Positions 35,601 through 47,790 are shown, counted from the stretch's first letter. The stretch is 64,000 bases of DNA from Sanguinoderma infundibulare (GCA_032821775.1 JAVLRN010000006.1:620001-684000); one strand, 5' to 3'. Notes: generated by a model from the letters alone, not told the origin. Translations and numbers: made by a program.

Positions 35601-36408
35601 ATCCGAGGCTCCCTCACTCCTCAGGAACCTGGGATGGCTTGAAGAGATCGTCACAAGTAACGACTCTCTTCAAGTGAATATGGGTAGAACATGATTCTGG
35701 AGCTGCTCGCGTCATTGGAGGGCTGAACAGCTTGAGGCTGTGGGCGGCTTGAGGGGAATGACGCAGCGATATACGCGTCGCTCCATTGTCCTTGACTGAA
35801 GTCTGCGTTGATGGGCTCCGCAAGCCCGAGCAACTCTTCGAGGCGCCACGTTGCCTTGATCTCGTCGAAGTATCCTGTTAAAACGATAGCGGGTTCTTCG
35901 ATGTTAGCGTCGACGGTCGGGCCCAGACTGGGGGGGAGGGGTTCGTCGAGGGTGTTGAGAACGGTGCTGGCCGCCAGAGGGAGGGGTGCGTTCACCTGGC
36001 CGGCGATGGTCTCCGATGGGTGCACAGATGCGCTGATGATCGCGCGATCGTCAACGTACCCAGCGGCTGGAATCGCGCTGATGGCATCCATGACACCGGT
36101 TTGTGTCACGGTCGGCGGCGCCGCGTAGCGGTCGATGAGAGCACCTGCAAGCTCAGAGTAGCCCGACGCGAACTGTAGGACCGCCTGTGGGTACGCAATG
36201 GCGGCGTCGCTCCTTAAAGTGGGTGCGGGGTGGCGGTCGACCAGAGCGCCTGGGAGTTCAGAGTGGCCAACTACTGGGCCACCTGCACCTGCGGGTACGC
36301 AATGGCCGCGTTGCTTCTCGACGGGTACTCCATGCAGGCTGTAGCGTGCGATGTGGAGGTGGAGTACCCCACGCCGGGAGTAAAGCCGAGGGGACTTCCA
36401 TGGGCGTA

Positions 36409-38480
36409 AGATTGGCCTTGAGCACAAGGTGGGGCTATGTCACACCGTGACCATGCACGTGAATCGGGCGCTTGACACGATTAGCGATTCATATGGTATG
36501 TTAAGTCTCCGGAGCGGGAGGAGGTATGTCTTCCTCAGGCTTGTCTTCCTCACCACAGACCCGGTCTGTTGTCACTAACCTTGCCTTCTTGCGTGCGTGG
36601 TTTCCATAGGCAAGGTTTGTGATCGAAGACCAGGCCTGCAGCGACCGGGCGACCGAGCCACATGGAAAGAATTCCTCCTTCTGTACTTCGGTTCCCGGAC
36701 ATCAAGAGGCGAAGACAATCCGAACAGTGCGCCGCACAAGCGATGGGGTTGGCCTTTCAAGTTCGTGGGGACAGAATCACACGCGGTGGAATGATCGCGT
36801 GTTACTTCGGTTCCTCGGATTTCAGGCCCAGGGTGGCAATGCGGATGCCAATGCCTGCCGCATAATGCGTCATTCGTCGTCTTTCGCATCCCCGGCAACC
36901 CAGCCACTGTGAAGGCATGTCGGGCAGCTCAAGCCTGGGCTTCGCCAGCCTCATTCCGATCTGCAAGTCAACCAAGGCTAGTTATCTGTGGAAGGCCACC
37001 TGCCAAATCGGAACCGGAGGTTGGGTGGTTAGCCACCATCGTGAAGGGTATAAAGAACCACCCCCGGAGCGCCATCTCCTCATCCACAACCATCATCTGC
37101 CATTGCCACTCTCCACTACCAGCGCTCATCAGCGATGCTCTTCATCATCTTCTCTCACTCGCCTGCAACTAGAAAACGAGAAAACCCAGATCTGCTTCCT
37201 TTCCTGCCTACTTGCAAGAAGACTCATCAGCGTTTCCTTCTCATGCCTCGGTTCTTGTTCCACCCTACCCGGCCACCTGACCCGACGTCTCCCGGTCGGG
37301 GACGGCGTGTCGGACATCCGTCTACACGCCGCGTCCCTGGCCCCCGCGTTCGACCTCGCTTTCCTTTCGTATAACGACCTGCTGCCGAGCCCCCAATGTC
37401 TGGTCAGCCCTCCTCGACCCATACGGACGACACCTACTGTCGCTTCGCCCTCGAGCCCTAGAGCCTCCCTCCTCGATCACCAAGCGTCAGGCTTATGCCG
37501 TGTACCACACGGTGGCGATCGTGGAGGAACACTTGGTGAGTCGCCTACTCAACTCCCACCTCCCTACTATGGCTAACCCCGTCAATTGCGGTGCAGAAGG
37601 CCGAGCTGGCGCGTACGACTACCGCTCCCGCCCCAGTGGGCGGTTGAAGCGGGGTCGTGTCCACAGCACCCTCGAGCACGGATGCCTTTCCGTCATGCGC
37701 CGCAAACGGTGCGCTCGGTAAGTAGCTCTCGCATGTCGTCCTAAGTTTGTATCTCACGCCCACACCGGATCAACAGAGGACCACCGGACAAGTACGACAG
37801 GCGTTCGCCAGCCCCCGCGGGACTGGCGCAGGTCTCGTCCACGGTTGCGCGCGCGTCTCTCCCACCCCCTGCCTTCGGCCGGGGTCGTGGGGTGGAACTA
37901 GAGGGGTGCGCCAGGAGGACCTGATGGGCCTTGGATGAGGATTTGGCGCGGTCGTTTATGGAGGGTCTGTTGAGATCGATGTCAGTCGGGAGAAAAGAGA
38001 AAACCCCCGGGCGGCGCATGTGCACGATCACCGAGTTCGTTGTGTACACGCAGTCCGGCACAAAAACATGCAATAATATAAAATTGTCAACTCGGAACAT
38101 AGTCTCATGTGTGCTTTGACATTCAAATGACCGACATGACTAGGGCTAGATAGCTAGAACATTAACCGTACAACGACCTCCAGACTGCCAGGCTATCGGC
38201 TTCCTTTTTGGTACCACCCAATATGGACATACGCAGGCGCCCATGCGCCATGGCCGACAGAACTTCAGCATCTCCTCTTGCACGCGAGACAAATCCGAAA
38301 AAACTGTTTCCTAAACTTTATAGATAAGCAATGTCTTCACAAAGTTTAGGAGGAACATTTTTATTTAAGAGCATCCCCGTCAAGCCTATGGTTTTTTTAA
38401 TTATTTCCTCCCCGCCAAAAGTGCCCGAGCGTGACAATTTCCAGTCACGTGATGCCCCACATTGTGCGCAAGGCCGATCT
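36409..38480. mobile_element. 2,072-bp TIR element with TA target duplication, carrying C block 3
   Basis: The left end AGATTGGCCTTGAGCACA and the reverse complement of the right end AGATCGGCCTTGCGCACA match at 16 of 18 positions, and similarity continues through GTGGGGC. TA flanks both sides (36407-36408 and 38481-38482). Removing the element and one TA restores gggcgTAcaaggg, exactly the sequence of B3 at 56,633. TA duplication points to the Tc1/mariner-IS630 type, but no DDE transposase frame is present, so it is non-autonomous. Internally, 36900-38100 is a C block. A 10-bp inverted repeat (CCTAAACTTT, 38310-38350) lies near the right end. Confidence 0.85.
36900..38100 (+). repeat. C block, copy 3 (inside the TIR element)
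   Basis: Homologous to 22026-23255 and 28996-30225. TATAAA at 37049-37054, then an 80-codon frame from ATG 37135 (MLFIIFSHSPATRKRENPDL ... to 37374). An alternative frame is open for 219 codons (36917-37576, starting MSGSSSLGFASLIPICKSTK). The region after the donor (gtgagt near 37,535) has a 7-bp deletion relative to copies 1 and 2 that shifts the downstream frame. The product remains unresolved. Confidence 0.45.
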
Positions 38481-39718
38481 TACAAGGGTGGACTCGGGCC
38501 CCACGGCGAATAGTTGTACCCGTTATCAGGGGGCGTGCGAGGCTCATCCACGCGTCCGCTCCGTCTTCGATTTGAGGATTTTCGACGTGGCCAGTGGGTG
38601 GGAGCGCGTCGATGGCACGCGCGACGGTAGCTTGCGCCATGGACGCGGATGCAACGTAGAGGTCGACGAGAGGGTCTGAGAGTGAGTTCGAGGAGATGAT
38701 GGTTGGGCTGGTCCACGTGGACGTGAACTACTGAGGCATCTGCGTCTGTGGGTACGCAATGGCCCTCGCGTTGCTCGTCGACGGGTATTGCATGAGGGAT
38801 GCGGTCTTCGGCGCAGTGGGTGCGGTGTATGCCGTCCGAGTAGAGTCGAAGAAACCTCCATGACCGTATGGCTCAGAGGGTGGGCTCCACGAAGCATTGT
38901 CCTCGTTTCTGGGAGGCGTACGATCGACGCCCGTGTACCCGTCGCGTTGTCCGTCTTGAAGCGATGGGAAAGCGTTGTTTTCGGCGTAAGTTACGGCGGG
39001 GGAGTATTCGCCTGTCGCAGCAGGGTTGAGCGGCAGCGGCAGGAGCTGTGGGAGGGGACCTTCCGGTAGGGCGGACGCTGCGTGGTCCACCTTGGATGCG
39101 CGCCTCGACGCGATTGAGCGCGGGTACGGCGTCTGCTTGCGACGCGACTGGCCTTGCGAAGGGAGCGTCGTCGCGCTGCGGGTGGCGCGTCCATCCGGCA
39201 GTGTGGCGGGCTCTTCTTCGTTGGTCCCCGTGGTGGAGTGTTTATGCCCGCGCACGTTAGAGGAGCTTGCGATGCTGGTAAGAGGGTATGGGAGTGGGGA
39301 ATGTTTGGGATTAGCTCTCTTCTTTGGGGGCTTCCTCGGCTTGTGGTGGTTGGAACCTGTCGGCGGACATTCGTTCGTTCATCGACATGTTTAAAGTCGT
39401 CAATGACTCACCAGTGTCCATCTCTTCGGCTTGGGTAGGTTCTGCACCTGCCTCAGGCGGAGGCAAGGCCATCTCCTCAGCCTTCTTTCTTGCCTTCTCC
39501 TGCTTTATCGCACTGATCGTCTCCGTTTGGAGCTTCGGTTTCCCATGTCCTGGCCTTTATCCTCAGTTAGTGCATGGACGAAGGCTCTCGACGCGATATC
39601 GGCTTACCGTCTTCTTCGGGACAGTCCTCAGCACACTTAGATGAATTGTTGACTTTTGGACGTAGTGGTCAACGAGGGGGAACGGGTTGTCAATCCGTCC
39701 TTTCGTCACGTTGGCTAT

Positions 39719-40210
39719 GGCGAAGCATTGAGGAGTAAGTACTGAAAGTCGACTGGGTGGCGTAGAAGATTCGCAGAAGATAAGTGGGGAGCGCATGCTT
39801 GGTGGGCTGTTGGACGCACCGTTCGGAGAGGCAATATATCCGATTGTGAGCTGTCAAAGGCGAACGTCCCCGGAAGCTGTACACAGGATGCCTTCCGGTG
39901 ACAAACGCGTTTATAAAGGACCACTATGCCCGGACTAAGCAAGGAGTGGCGCGCAGTTCCACAAGGTTCCAGGGAAGAGAAGCTGGCGACAAGATTTGCA
40001 GCCTGAGCTAGGTGAGTCAAACCAACAATTCACGCACGGATACGGATTAAACGTACCGCATATGTGCAAGGATATTTTTCGAATGAAGACGCTTCGAACC
40101 CCGTTAATAGGAGGCATGATAGACAAGAATGGTGAAACGGAGCAATCAAAACGGGAGTCCCAGCAGTTTAATACATACCTGGCCAGCCTCCCTGACATAG
40201 AGCCCGTCGA
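39719..40210 (-). repeat. B-upstream block 1
   Basis: Matches 49912-50410 and 57913-58440. A TATA-like element, TTATAAA on the coding (minus) strand around 39909-39916, lies about 195 bp before the B start position. A 72-codon plus-strand open frame (39996-40214, containing GYGLNVPHMCKDIFRMKTLR) is almost identical in the second copy; whether it is translated is unknown. Confidence 0.45.
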
Positions 40211-40890
40211 CTAGCTATTGTCTACTATACTTGGCGGTCAGATATTCTTTGAAAGTTCCCGAGTGGCGATCGTAGAAACGAAGAGACCACATGGGAGCCT
40301 TTGTTGGCCGTAATGGGTAAGCGAGACGCCCGAGGCTACGTGGCCACAATTCATCGATCGATCCACGACGAGGTTTACAGCGTTGGAGACCGACTCGAAC
40401 CTCATTGACTGCCACACTCACTGACTTCGCTCTGGCGCTCTTTTATACGGACTCTGTTGGACTTCACATCTCCATGCATATCGACGCTCTCGGACACCGC
40501 CCGTACACTCAAGTCCTGCTGAAGGCTGCGCATGCCCGTTGCTCCCCGCACACGACAGGTCTGTTATGGGCCTCCCTGGACACCTGTCGCAGCTGTACAC
40601 GGAATGGTTTGCTATGGGTGATATAAATCGAAGTATCGATCGATATTGCCCATAGCGGCTCATCCATGTGTAAGGTTTCCTTTTATCTCGGGCACTACCA
40701 CTCGCAGACCACCGCCAGGGCTTTAGATCGAAGCGTGAGACGAATATATATGGGTTGACAGAAAGTACTAAAACAGAGGTGAGTCTATCGCAAACATGTC
40801 TATGCGGGAGGATGGATTGCGCAGAAACGCCGATCCACCTCCAGTTGGATCCCTGGACGGGCCCTGAGTCGCTGAGGTTGTACCCGAGGG
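40211..40890 (+). repeat. D block 5
   Basis: Frame FALALFYTDSVGLHISMHID then KAAHARCSPHTTGLLWASLD, matching D1 and D7. Palindrome, then an exon-like end at a gtgagt donor near 40,780. Confidence 0.5.
40611..40656. repeat. D palindrome 5
   Basis: Outer arms GCTATGGG / CCCATAGC (via gcccatagc) with inner ATCGA / TCGAT pairing. Confidence 0.65.
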
Positions 40891-40895
40891 TGAAC

Positions 40896-42908
40896 CTACA
40901 GCTGATGATATGGGTGATTTAAATCAAAGTGATCTGGCCGCCTTGAAGTGGCCAGCAATTCACGGTTGCCGTTGCTGGTGGGTGCAGCGCCAGTGCCCTG
41001 CTGTCTCGCCGTGCAGAACTCCCCGAGAGCTTGCGTCAGGTTAGACGCTAGGTTTGGCTCCTCGGGCAACCAGTCGGGGAAACATCCTTCGAATATGCGA
41101 GCGCGTTCATCGTCTGTGATACTCGTGGAGTCCGTCATGGAGGACCACAGGCTGTACCAGTCGTCGAATGGGATATAATCGACGTTCACCTGGCTTGCGA
41201 TGGTCCCCGATGCGTGCACAGATGCATTGACCATCGCGTGATCGTCAACGTACCGGGCGGCTGGAATCGCGCTGACGGGATCCACGACGCGGGTTTGCGT
41301 CACGGTCGGCAGCGGGGGGTAGCGGTCGATAAGAGCGCCCGCAAGCTCAGAGTAGCCCGACGTGAACTGCTGGGCCACCTGCGCCTGCGAGTAGGCAATG
41401 CCGCCGTCGCTCCTTGAAATGGGGGCGGGGTAGCGTTTGACGAGAGCGCCTGCGAGTTCAGAGTGGCCCGACGCGAACTGCGGGGCCACCTGCACCTGTG
41501 GGTACGCCGTGTACGCAATGGCAGCGTTGCTCCTCGAGGGGTACTCCACGCTGACAGTAGCGTGCGGCGTGGAGGTAGGACACCCGTCGGGAGTGACGCC
41601 AAGGGGATTTGCGTTGGCGTGCAAGGGCGGACTCGGGGTCCAGGGCAAAGAGTTATCGCCGTCGTCAGCGGGCGTGCAAAGCTCCGAGTCGTCCACGCCT
41701 CCTCCGCCGCCTTTGCTGTAAGGATTTTGGACACGGCGGGCGGGCGGGAGCGCGTCGATGGCGTGGCTGGGTTGCGCCATGAATGTGGACGCGACGCAGC
41801 GGTCGACGGGAGGGTCCGCTAGTTCGCTTGAGGGGACTATGGACGGGCTAGCCCACGTGGATGTGAACAGCTGAGGCATCTCGGCCTGCGGGTAAGCAAA
41901 GTTCGGGGCGCTGTTCATGGAGGGGTAGGCGGAGGTGTGGGGCGTGGAGGGCGTGTACCGCATATGGGTGAAGTCGAAACCTGCGTGACCGTATGGCTCA
42001 GGCGGTGGGCACCACGAAGAGTCGTACAAGTTGTTGAGCGACGCACTCCAAATGTTCGTGAATCCATCGCGTGGACTGTTTTGAGGCGATCGAAGAGCGT
42101 TGGAGTGATGCGAGACTCCGTTGGCGGCGTAGATGACGGCGGGGGAGTACCCGCCTATCGCACCAGGGTCGAGCGGCAGCGGCTGGATCTGTGGGAGGGG
42201 AGCTTCGGGTAGGGTGAATGCTGCGTGGTTCACCTTGGATGCACCCCTCGACGCGGTTGGGCGTGTGTACGGCGTCTGCTTGCGACGCGACTGGCCTTGC
42301 GATGGGAGCGTTGTCGCACTGCGGGTGGCGCGTCCAGCCGGCAGTGTGGCGGGCTCTTCCTCGTTGGTCTCCGTGGTGGAGTGTCTATGCCCGCGCACGT
42401 CAGAGGAGCTCGCGACGTTGGCGAGAGAGGATGGGAGTGGGGAAGGATCGGCGCTCTTCTTGGGGAGCTTCATCGGGCTGCGGTGGTTGGAGTCTGCGGG
42501 CGGGGGTTCGTTCCGTCGTGGACTTGTTCAAAGCCGTCAATGACTCACCGGAATCGTCGGGTTCTGAAGGAGCCTCTGGCAGAGGCGAAGCTGTCTCTTC
42601 AGTCTCTTCCTCCTGCGTTTCGGTCTCCCCCGCTATATCTTCAGCCTCTTCCTCTTGCGTTTCGGTCTCGACCGCCTGCACTTTGACCCTCGCTTTTTCA
42701 TTGAACCGCCTGCCCCAGATAGGGCAACACACCCGGAGCTTTATCCCGAGTGAGTCTACGGATGAAGGCTCTCGACGCGACATCGGCTTACCTCGTCGTG
42801 GGGAGCCGCGTCCAGCAACTTGCCCGGAAGTGAACACTTTTGGACGTGGTGTCCACGAAGCGGGACATGGGCGAATTGTCCGACTGGCTTGGTCGTCTCT
42901 TTGGCCAT
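40896..42908 (-). CDS. A-family protein 3 (unknown, about 634 aa)
   Basis: Exon 1 42908-42792 (MAKETTKPVGQFAHVPLRGH...), exon 2 42738-42549, exon 3 42493-40896; both introns conserved in position and length. Exon 2 has a Glu-rich segment with ETETQEEETEE. Exon 3 starts DSNHRSPMKLPKKSADPSPL and contains the two SELAGAL repeats (SELAGALVKRYP, SELAGALIDRYP). The C-terminal cassette is type alpha (DYIPFDDWYSLWSSMTDS), ending LLATSRRPDHFDLNHPYHQL. No stop or frameshift interrupts it. The 5' half of exon 3 is closest to A2, while the 3' cassette is closest to A1, pointing to recombination between units. Confidence 0.72.
40934..40955. repeat. A/B 3'-end hairpin, A3 copy
   Basis: Arms CTGGCC and GGCCAG with one weak inner pair (GC / GT) compared with A1; loop of about 6 nt. 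Confidence 0.6.
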
Positions 42909-43900
42909 GGCGAAGGAATGTGGAGAAAGTAGATGGATAGGTTAGTTGAAGAGGTTGGGAGGAACTAGAGCGCGGGTAATGATGGTGGTTGCGATTGAGG
43001 TGCGGTTCGGAGCAGCAATACTTCTGTTTTGCGCCCGCGACTGAGCTTCAAACGGCGGTGTTTCGGAAGCGGTACACGGGAGACTCTGGAACGCCTTCCG
43101 ATGACGAACGCTTGTATCAAGGACGGCCGCGGAGGGACTAACTGGGACCAAGAACGCAGTAATGCCGAATTCCACGGATCAAAAGCTGATCTGGTTGCGG
43201 CGAGATTTGGTGCGTCGAGCGGGCTGTTCCGGCGGAATTACTGACTGAACATTCTGGCGGCACTATACTCAGGATAGCCCCCGAATAAACATGCCTCGAG
43301 GACACGGGAGATTTCGCCGACCGCGCCTGCATTGCCGAGAGGACACTAACTCGAGCGGCGGAGTCCCTCGATAACAGGGCCCGAGGTCAATCATGCTTTT
43401 CGTTCAGTCGGGGAGCTTCTTTCGAAGGGGACGGCGGGGCCGTCGCAATGACAGCCCTGGGCCCCATCTACAGCATGAGCCAATGCCCTTGCATCGATCA
43501 CCGAGGGAAGAATAAGAGGATTCACATACTCCTTCCTCTTCCGCTCTCCGTTGTCTACGCGTGGGAGCGCGTTGCTGGTGCTTCCTTTGTCCCCACCAGC
43601 GGACGTTGAAAGGCGGCACCGCTGGATGTGGATGCGCGACCGACGCACCGCGAGCTCGAGAAATAGCGGGAGGAGCCCTGTCGAAAGTCGTGTACTCAAT
43701 CGTCGTCCCCAGTACCAGCTGTTGTTGGGCGGAGTGGGTTATTGGTGCGAGCTGCGCATGTGTATGACAGCGCGCATGTGGTCGGAGGAATGATCGTTGC
43801 GTTAGGCGCGCCGGAGGACAACAATGACTGCCAAATATGGGAAGCTCTCTCGTGCCCCTCGGCCACTTCGAATGCCTGGTACGCCTCTCAGGAGTGCGAA
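42909..43900 (-). repeat. A-upstream block 3
   Basis: Includes the conserved 77-codon frame (42942-43175) with several substitutions relative to copies 1 and 2. No other coding sequence is supported. Confidence 0.45.
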
Positions 43901-44009
43901 TTGATATTTCCATCATTACTAACGGGATAACGTAGAACAATAGAGGACATCGGCACAACAGACCACGGCAGGTTACAACGGATCAGGGCTTTCCGTAACG
44001 AGCGAATAG

Positions 44010-44360
44010 CTACATCACGTACGGGACCAACGTGTACGGCACCTCCTCGCTATACTTCACCTACCCCGCCCCGAACTGGGTCTTCAACTTCTCGTCCTTG
44101 ATGCCGCAGCGCCGGTATAACGACAACAACCTGAATAGCGACGAGATGCGCCAGGACCATCCGAAGACTGCGAGCATGGGGTTGTTCTCGATCCCGCACT
44201 GCGTGACGTCCCCTCCCGCGCCGAAGTGCATGAGGTACGCGCCGGTGGTAAGGAGCACCAGGCCGGTGCAGGCCAGATGTCGGACGTGGGCGTATGGGCC
44301 GTCGGTGACGAGCTTGTAGTCACATGGGCTCTCCGTGCTGGACGATATGCTCATTGGTCT
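44010..44360 (-). pseudogene. ICMT-like pseudogene 3
   Basis: The longest ICMT-like reading: ESPCDYKLVTDGPYAHVRHL, ACTGLVLLTTGAYLMHFGAG, QCGIENNPMLAVFGWSWRIS, LYRRCGIKDEKLKTQFGAG. The ICMT C-terminal motifs (GPY..VRH, Y/LYRR...E...K..FG..W..Y...VPY.LVPY) are recognisable. A TAG at 44061-44063 replaces the Trp codon, 16 codons before the natural stop at 44010-44012. Upstream exons with the N-terminal membrane helices are missing. Confidence 0.7.
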
Positions 44361-44389
44361 GTCCCTTCTACATGGCATCGCTGACAATG

Positions 44390-44790
44390 TATGGGTGAGG
44401 TGGATTGATTGCAGAAGTATAAAACATTGGAGAGGTGACGAGGGCAATAGCTTTGAGGTACGATATTTGGACTGCGTGTGTTGAAGGAGTGGTGTTCGAT
44501 TCAGAAAGCAATCTCGCTCATTATATGTACGAACGCGGACCTGTGGACGAACTTGCCATATCCCGAAAGTTGCATAGTCAACTTGCATCATTGTGCTTCT
44601 TCAGGATTCGAAGATCAAAACCACCACATGTGTGTCCGTTCAGATGTTTACCCGGCTGTGCCGCACAACGTCGGGATATTCTCGGCACTCAAACGCTCGA
44701 TCAAGCGTGCATCCACGAATGCGTGGCATCATATACCGTGACTTACGATGACAACTAAGCATCTGGATACTACATACTCCTAGTAGTACG
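44390..44790 (+). repeat. E block 2
   Basis: TATAAA at 44418-44423 and the same 107-codon frame (44435-44758) as E1, with few substitutions. Confidence 0.45.
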
Positions 44791-45474
44791 GCGAGTTGTC
44801 GTTCAAATCATTTGGCGTCGAGGGTTTGGCCCGATTTATGCTCCGGCCAGTGTGCCCTGGTAGCCTTATGGTCGGTTCGGTTTGATCTATGCATGGACTA
44901 TGGTGAACCATGGTGATCATCACGGTAGAGTCCGAGAAGGGCGGCACTGTTCGGCTCAGCCACCAGGGCCGTGAGAGCCCCTTTTATTGGCCGTAATGGG
45001 TAAGCGAGACGCTGAGGCTGCGTGGCTACAAATCATCGATCGATCCTCGACAACTTTTGCAGCTTTGTAGACCGACTCGAACCTCGTTGACTACCACACT
45101 CACTCAATTCGCTCTGGCGCTCTTTTTCTATGGAATCTCTTGGACTTCACATTTCCGTGCGTCTCGACGTTGTCGGACTCCGCACCCGCACTCAAGCTGT
45201 CTTATGGAAGGCTGCCCATGCCCGTTACTCCCCGCGCACGATAGATCTGCTATGGGTAAGATTTATCTTTCGAAAGATATATCCTGCCCATAGCAAATCA
45301 ATCTTCAGTGCGACTCAAGGAAGGCACGCCTATGGTACCGAGCAACACCACAGGAAGATGGCCGCATGGATCAGGTGGAACTGAATCGGATGTCTACGTA
45401 ATATGTACAGGAAGGACTACAGAGGGGAGAGGTGAGTAGTGACAACATCCATCTATAAAAATACAATGCATGGA
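44791..45474 (+). repeat. D block 6
   Basis: Frame ESLGLHISVRLDVVGLRTRT then QAVLWKAAHARYSPRTIDLL runs through the palindrome into WVRFIFRKIYPAHSKSIFSA and ends WIRWN. A donor-like gtgagt follows at 45,432. The block ends at the foldback element's left target duplication. Confidence 0.5.
45248..45295. repeat. D palindrome 6
   Basis: Best-paired type: outer arms TGCTATGGG / CCCATAGCA and centre ATCTTTCGAAAGAT. Confidence 0.8.
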
Positions 45475-45820
45475 GTAGGTATTCAGTCATATGGATACAT
45501 CGCTAGTGGTACTCATCCAACCTAGGGATGCATCCGTACTACAGATGATAGATGCATCCATTTTACACAACTTACCGTGCAGAATGGATGCATCCATTCT
45601 GCTCAAATGATCATGTATAACAGATGCATCCATTATACTCGAATTATCATGTATAATGGATGCATCCTGACTGAGGAGTACTTTGCACACAGGGTGGCGT
45701 GACCATCGGACGTGAGAACCACCGTCGGGAGAGCAGAGTCAGTTTGCCCAATGCATCCGTGCACATTACGGATGCATTCTGTGATAGCCGCCCATCCAAC
45801 AGCCAAATGTCTGAACAAAA

Positions 45821-45900
45821 GCACTCACCGGGATTTGAACCGCTGACCTCCAGCAACCCAGTAAGCACATGAGCCAATTTGACCACTGAACTAACATGCC
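45821..45900 (-). ncRNA. tRNA-like sequence, left arm
   Basis: Mirror copy of 47711-47790, read on the minus strand, with the same pol III A-box and B-box matches and a following T run. Stems do not pair well, so it is a tRNA-derived relic rather than a working tRNA. Confidence 0.45.
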
Positions 45901-46209
45901 TTTTCCACTAATTTTAAGTAATCAATCTATATAGTGAAAGTCAGCCGCCCAACCCTTCGGCCATGTTCCTTCCCAATAGGGAAGGTCCCTATTAAGCATA
46001 TGTTCTTGGAGCTGTTCTGAGGTCAATACTAATCCGATTTTGTTCGTTTTAGGCTTGTTTTGTTCGTGCTTTTAAGATAGTTTCAACGCGTCCAACAGTA
46101 TATTATTAGGTGAGCTATTGACTGCTCTATCAGGCATACAATGGTCGCCTCAAGCAGGTAAAGAATGATGTATATCTCTATCGATTCTCCACGTATCTAT
46201 TCGTGCAAT

Positions 46210-46250
46210 GGCTCGTTGGAACCGCGTTACGAACGCGGTTCCAACGAGCC
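46210..46250. repeat. Perfect 19-bp hairpin nested in left arm
   Basis: GGCTCGTTGGAACCGCGTT, a 3-nt loop ACG, and its exact complement. The right-arm copy is at 47361-47401. Confidence 0.9.
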
Positions 46251-47360
46251 CTTGAACGTATGAATCCGTCCATCCGTTGCTGAGATATGCTCACCCTCTC
46301 CTCCTGCCAGGAGGACAGGTTGCCATATCTCAGGATTGAGACCTCTGATTTGCGTCAGTTTTGTTGCTAACAATATCTACATGTCACCAGTGCATGGGAA
46401 CCTCTATTTTCCGCCGCTGCATTCCCTGTATACATTTCAGAAAGGTGAGTCCTGTCCCCCGGCGCTTACCCCATTTTCACCAAGATATCTCTGTCCCACA
46501 TTGCGTCCCCTCAGATTTCTATGCCTCATCGGAAAGCTGCGATTCAGGGCTTTCCAACGAGCCCCATATCGCCTATGTACAATAGCTATAACAGCCAAAA
46601 TTCATGTCCCTTTCTCCTCCCCCCTGTGTGCTTAAAGTTTTGCATACAAGTCGCCCAAATGCCCGCCAATCGTCATGTATTATACCTCGTTTGAATCAGG
46701 AAATATATGGTTTTCAAACAAGCCCAAAAAGACCAAAATCCACCCAGAACTCCCAAAGATACAGATTTCAGAACCCAGATGGCGACTGTCCATGTAACAT
46801 TGCACTGCATGATGGCTGCCTTAGGCTAGCTCCCGGGTTCTGAAATCTGTATCTTTGGGAGTTCTGGGTGGATTTTGGTCTTTTTGGGCTTGTTTGAAAA
46901 CCATATATTTCCTGATTCAAACGAGGTATAATACATGACGATTGGCGGGCATTTGGGCGACTTGTATGCAAAACTTTAAGCACACAGGGGGGAGGAGAAA
47001 GGGACATGAATTTTGGCTGTTATAGCTATTGTACATAGGCGATATGGGGCTCGTTGGAAAGCCCTGAATCGCAGCTTTCCGATGAGGCATAGAAATCTGA
47101 GGGGACGCAATGTGGGACAGAGATATCTTGGTGAAAATGGGGTAAGCGCCGGGGGACAGGACTCACCTTTCTGAAATGTATACAGGGAATGCAGCGGCGG
47201 AAAATAGAGGTTCCCATGCACTGGTGACATGTAGATATTGTTAGCAACAAAACTGACGCAAATCAGAGGTCTCAATCCTGAGATATGGCAACCTGTCCTC
47301 CTGGCAGGAGGAGAGGGTGAGCATATCTCAGCAACGGATGGACGGATTCATACGTTCAAG

Positions 47361-47401
47361 GGCTCGTTGGAACCGCGTTCGTAACGCGGTTCCAACGAGC
47401 C
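47361..47401. repeat. Perfect 19-bp hairpin nested in right arm
   Basis: Mirror of 46210-46250 with loop CGT. Confidence 0.9.
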
Positions 47402-47710
47402 ATTGCACGAATAGATACGTGGAGAATCGATAGAGATATACATCATTCTTTACCTGCTTGAGGCGACCATTGTATGCCTGATAGAGCAGTCAATAGCTCA
47501 CCTAATAATATACTGTTGGACGCGTTGAAACTATCTTAAAAGCACGAACAAAACAAGCCTAAAACGAACAAAATCGGATTAGTATTGACCTCAGAACAGC
47601 TCCAAGAACATATGCTTAATAGGGACCTTCCCTATTGGGAAGGAACATGGCCGAAGGGTTGGGCGGCTGACTTTCACTATATAGATTGATTACTTAAAAT
47701 TAGTGGAAAA

Positions 47711-47790
47711 GGCATGTTAGTTCAGTGGTCAAATTGGCTCATGTGCTTACTGGGTTGCTGGAGGTCAGCGGTTCAAATCCCGGTGAGTGC
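47711..47790 (+). ncRNA. tRNA-like sequence, right arm
   Basis: Contains TAGTTCAGTGG (47718-47728), fitting the pol III A box, and GGTTCAAATCC (47770-47780), a perfect B box, at tRNA-like spacing, followed by TTTT at 47791-47794. The T-stem and acceptor stem pair poorly, so it is not expected to be charged; it looks like a tRNA-derived promoter region as found in SINEs. Confidence 0.45.

Larger units (their letters stand above)
35651..39718 (-). pseudogene. B-family paralog 1, split by an insertion
   Basis: Two parts, 39718-38483 and 36406-35651, are contiguous in the uninterrupted B3 copy but are separated here by a 2.07-kb element. The start codon equivalent to B2/B3 ATG is ATA (39716-39718). 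An in-frame stop follows AIAYPQTQMPQ in exon 3, and the 3' part is open for about 250 codons (SELAGALIDRYAAPPTVTQT; type beta cassette). The hairpin at 35703-35730 is kept. It is a relative of the A family with more basic start sequence (NHHKPRKPPKKRANPKHS type) and is clearly inactive. Confidence 0.75.
45751..46776 (+). repeat. Foldback left arm
   Basis: Inverted copy of 46835-47860. Carries a tRNA-like sequence at its outer end and a nested perfect 19-bp hairpin. Confidence 0.9.

Noticed and set aside
46336..47275. Mirror-image 99-codon ORFs in the foldback arms as genes
   Set aside because: They are the same sequence in both arms, begin without a plausible promoter and show no transposase or other motif; kept only as part of the element.
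47711..47790. A functional tRNA gene
   Set aside because: Boxes A and B fit, but the T-stem and acceptor stem do not pair, so a tRNA-derived relic is the better description.
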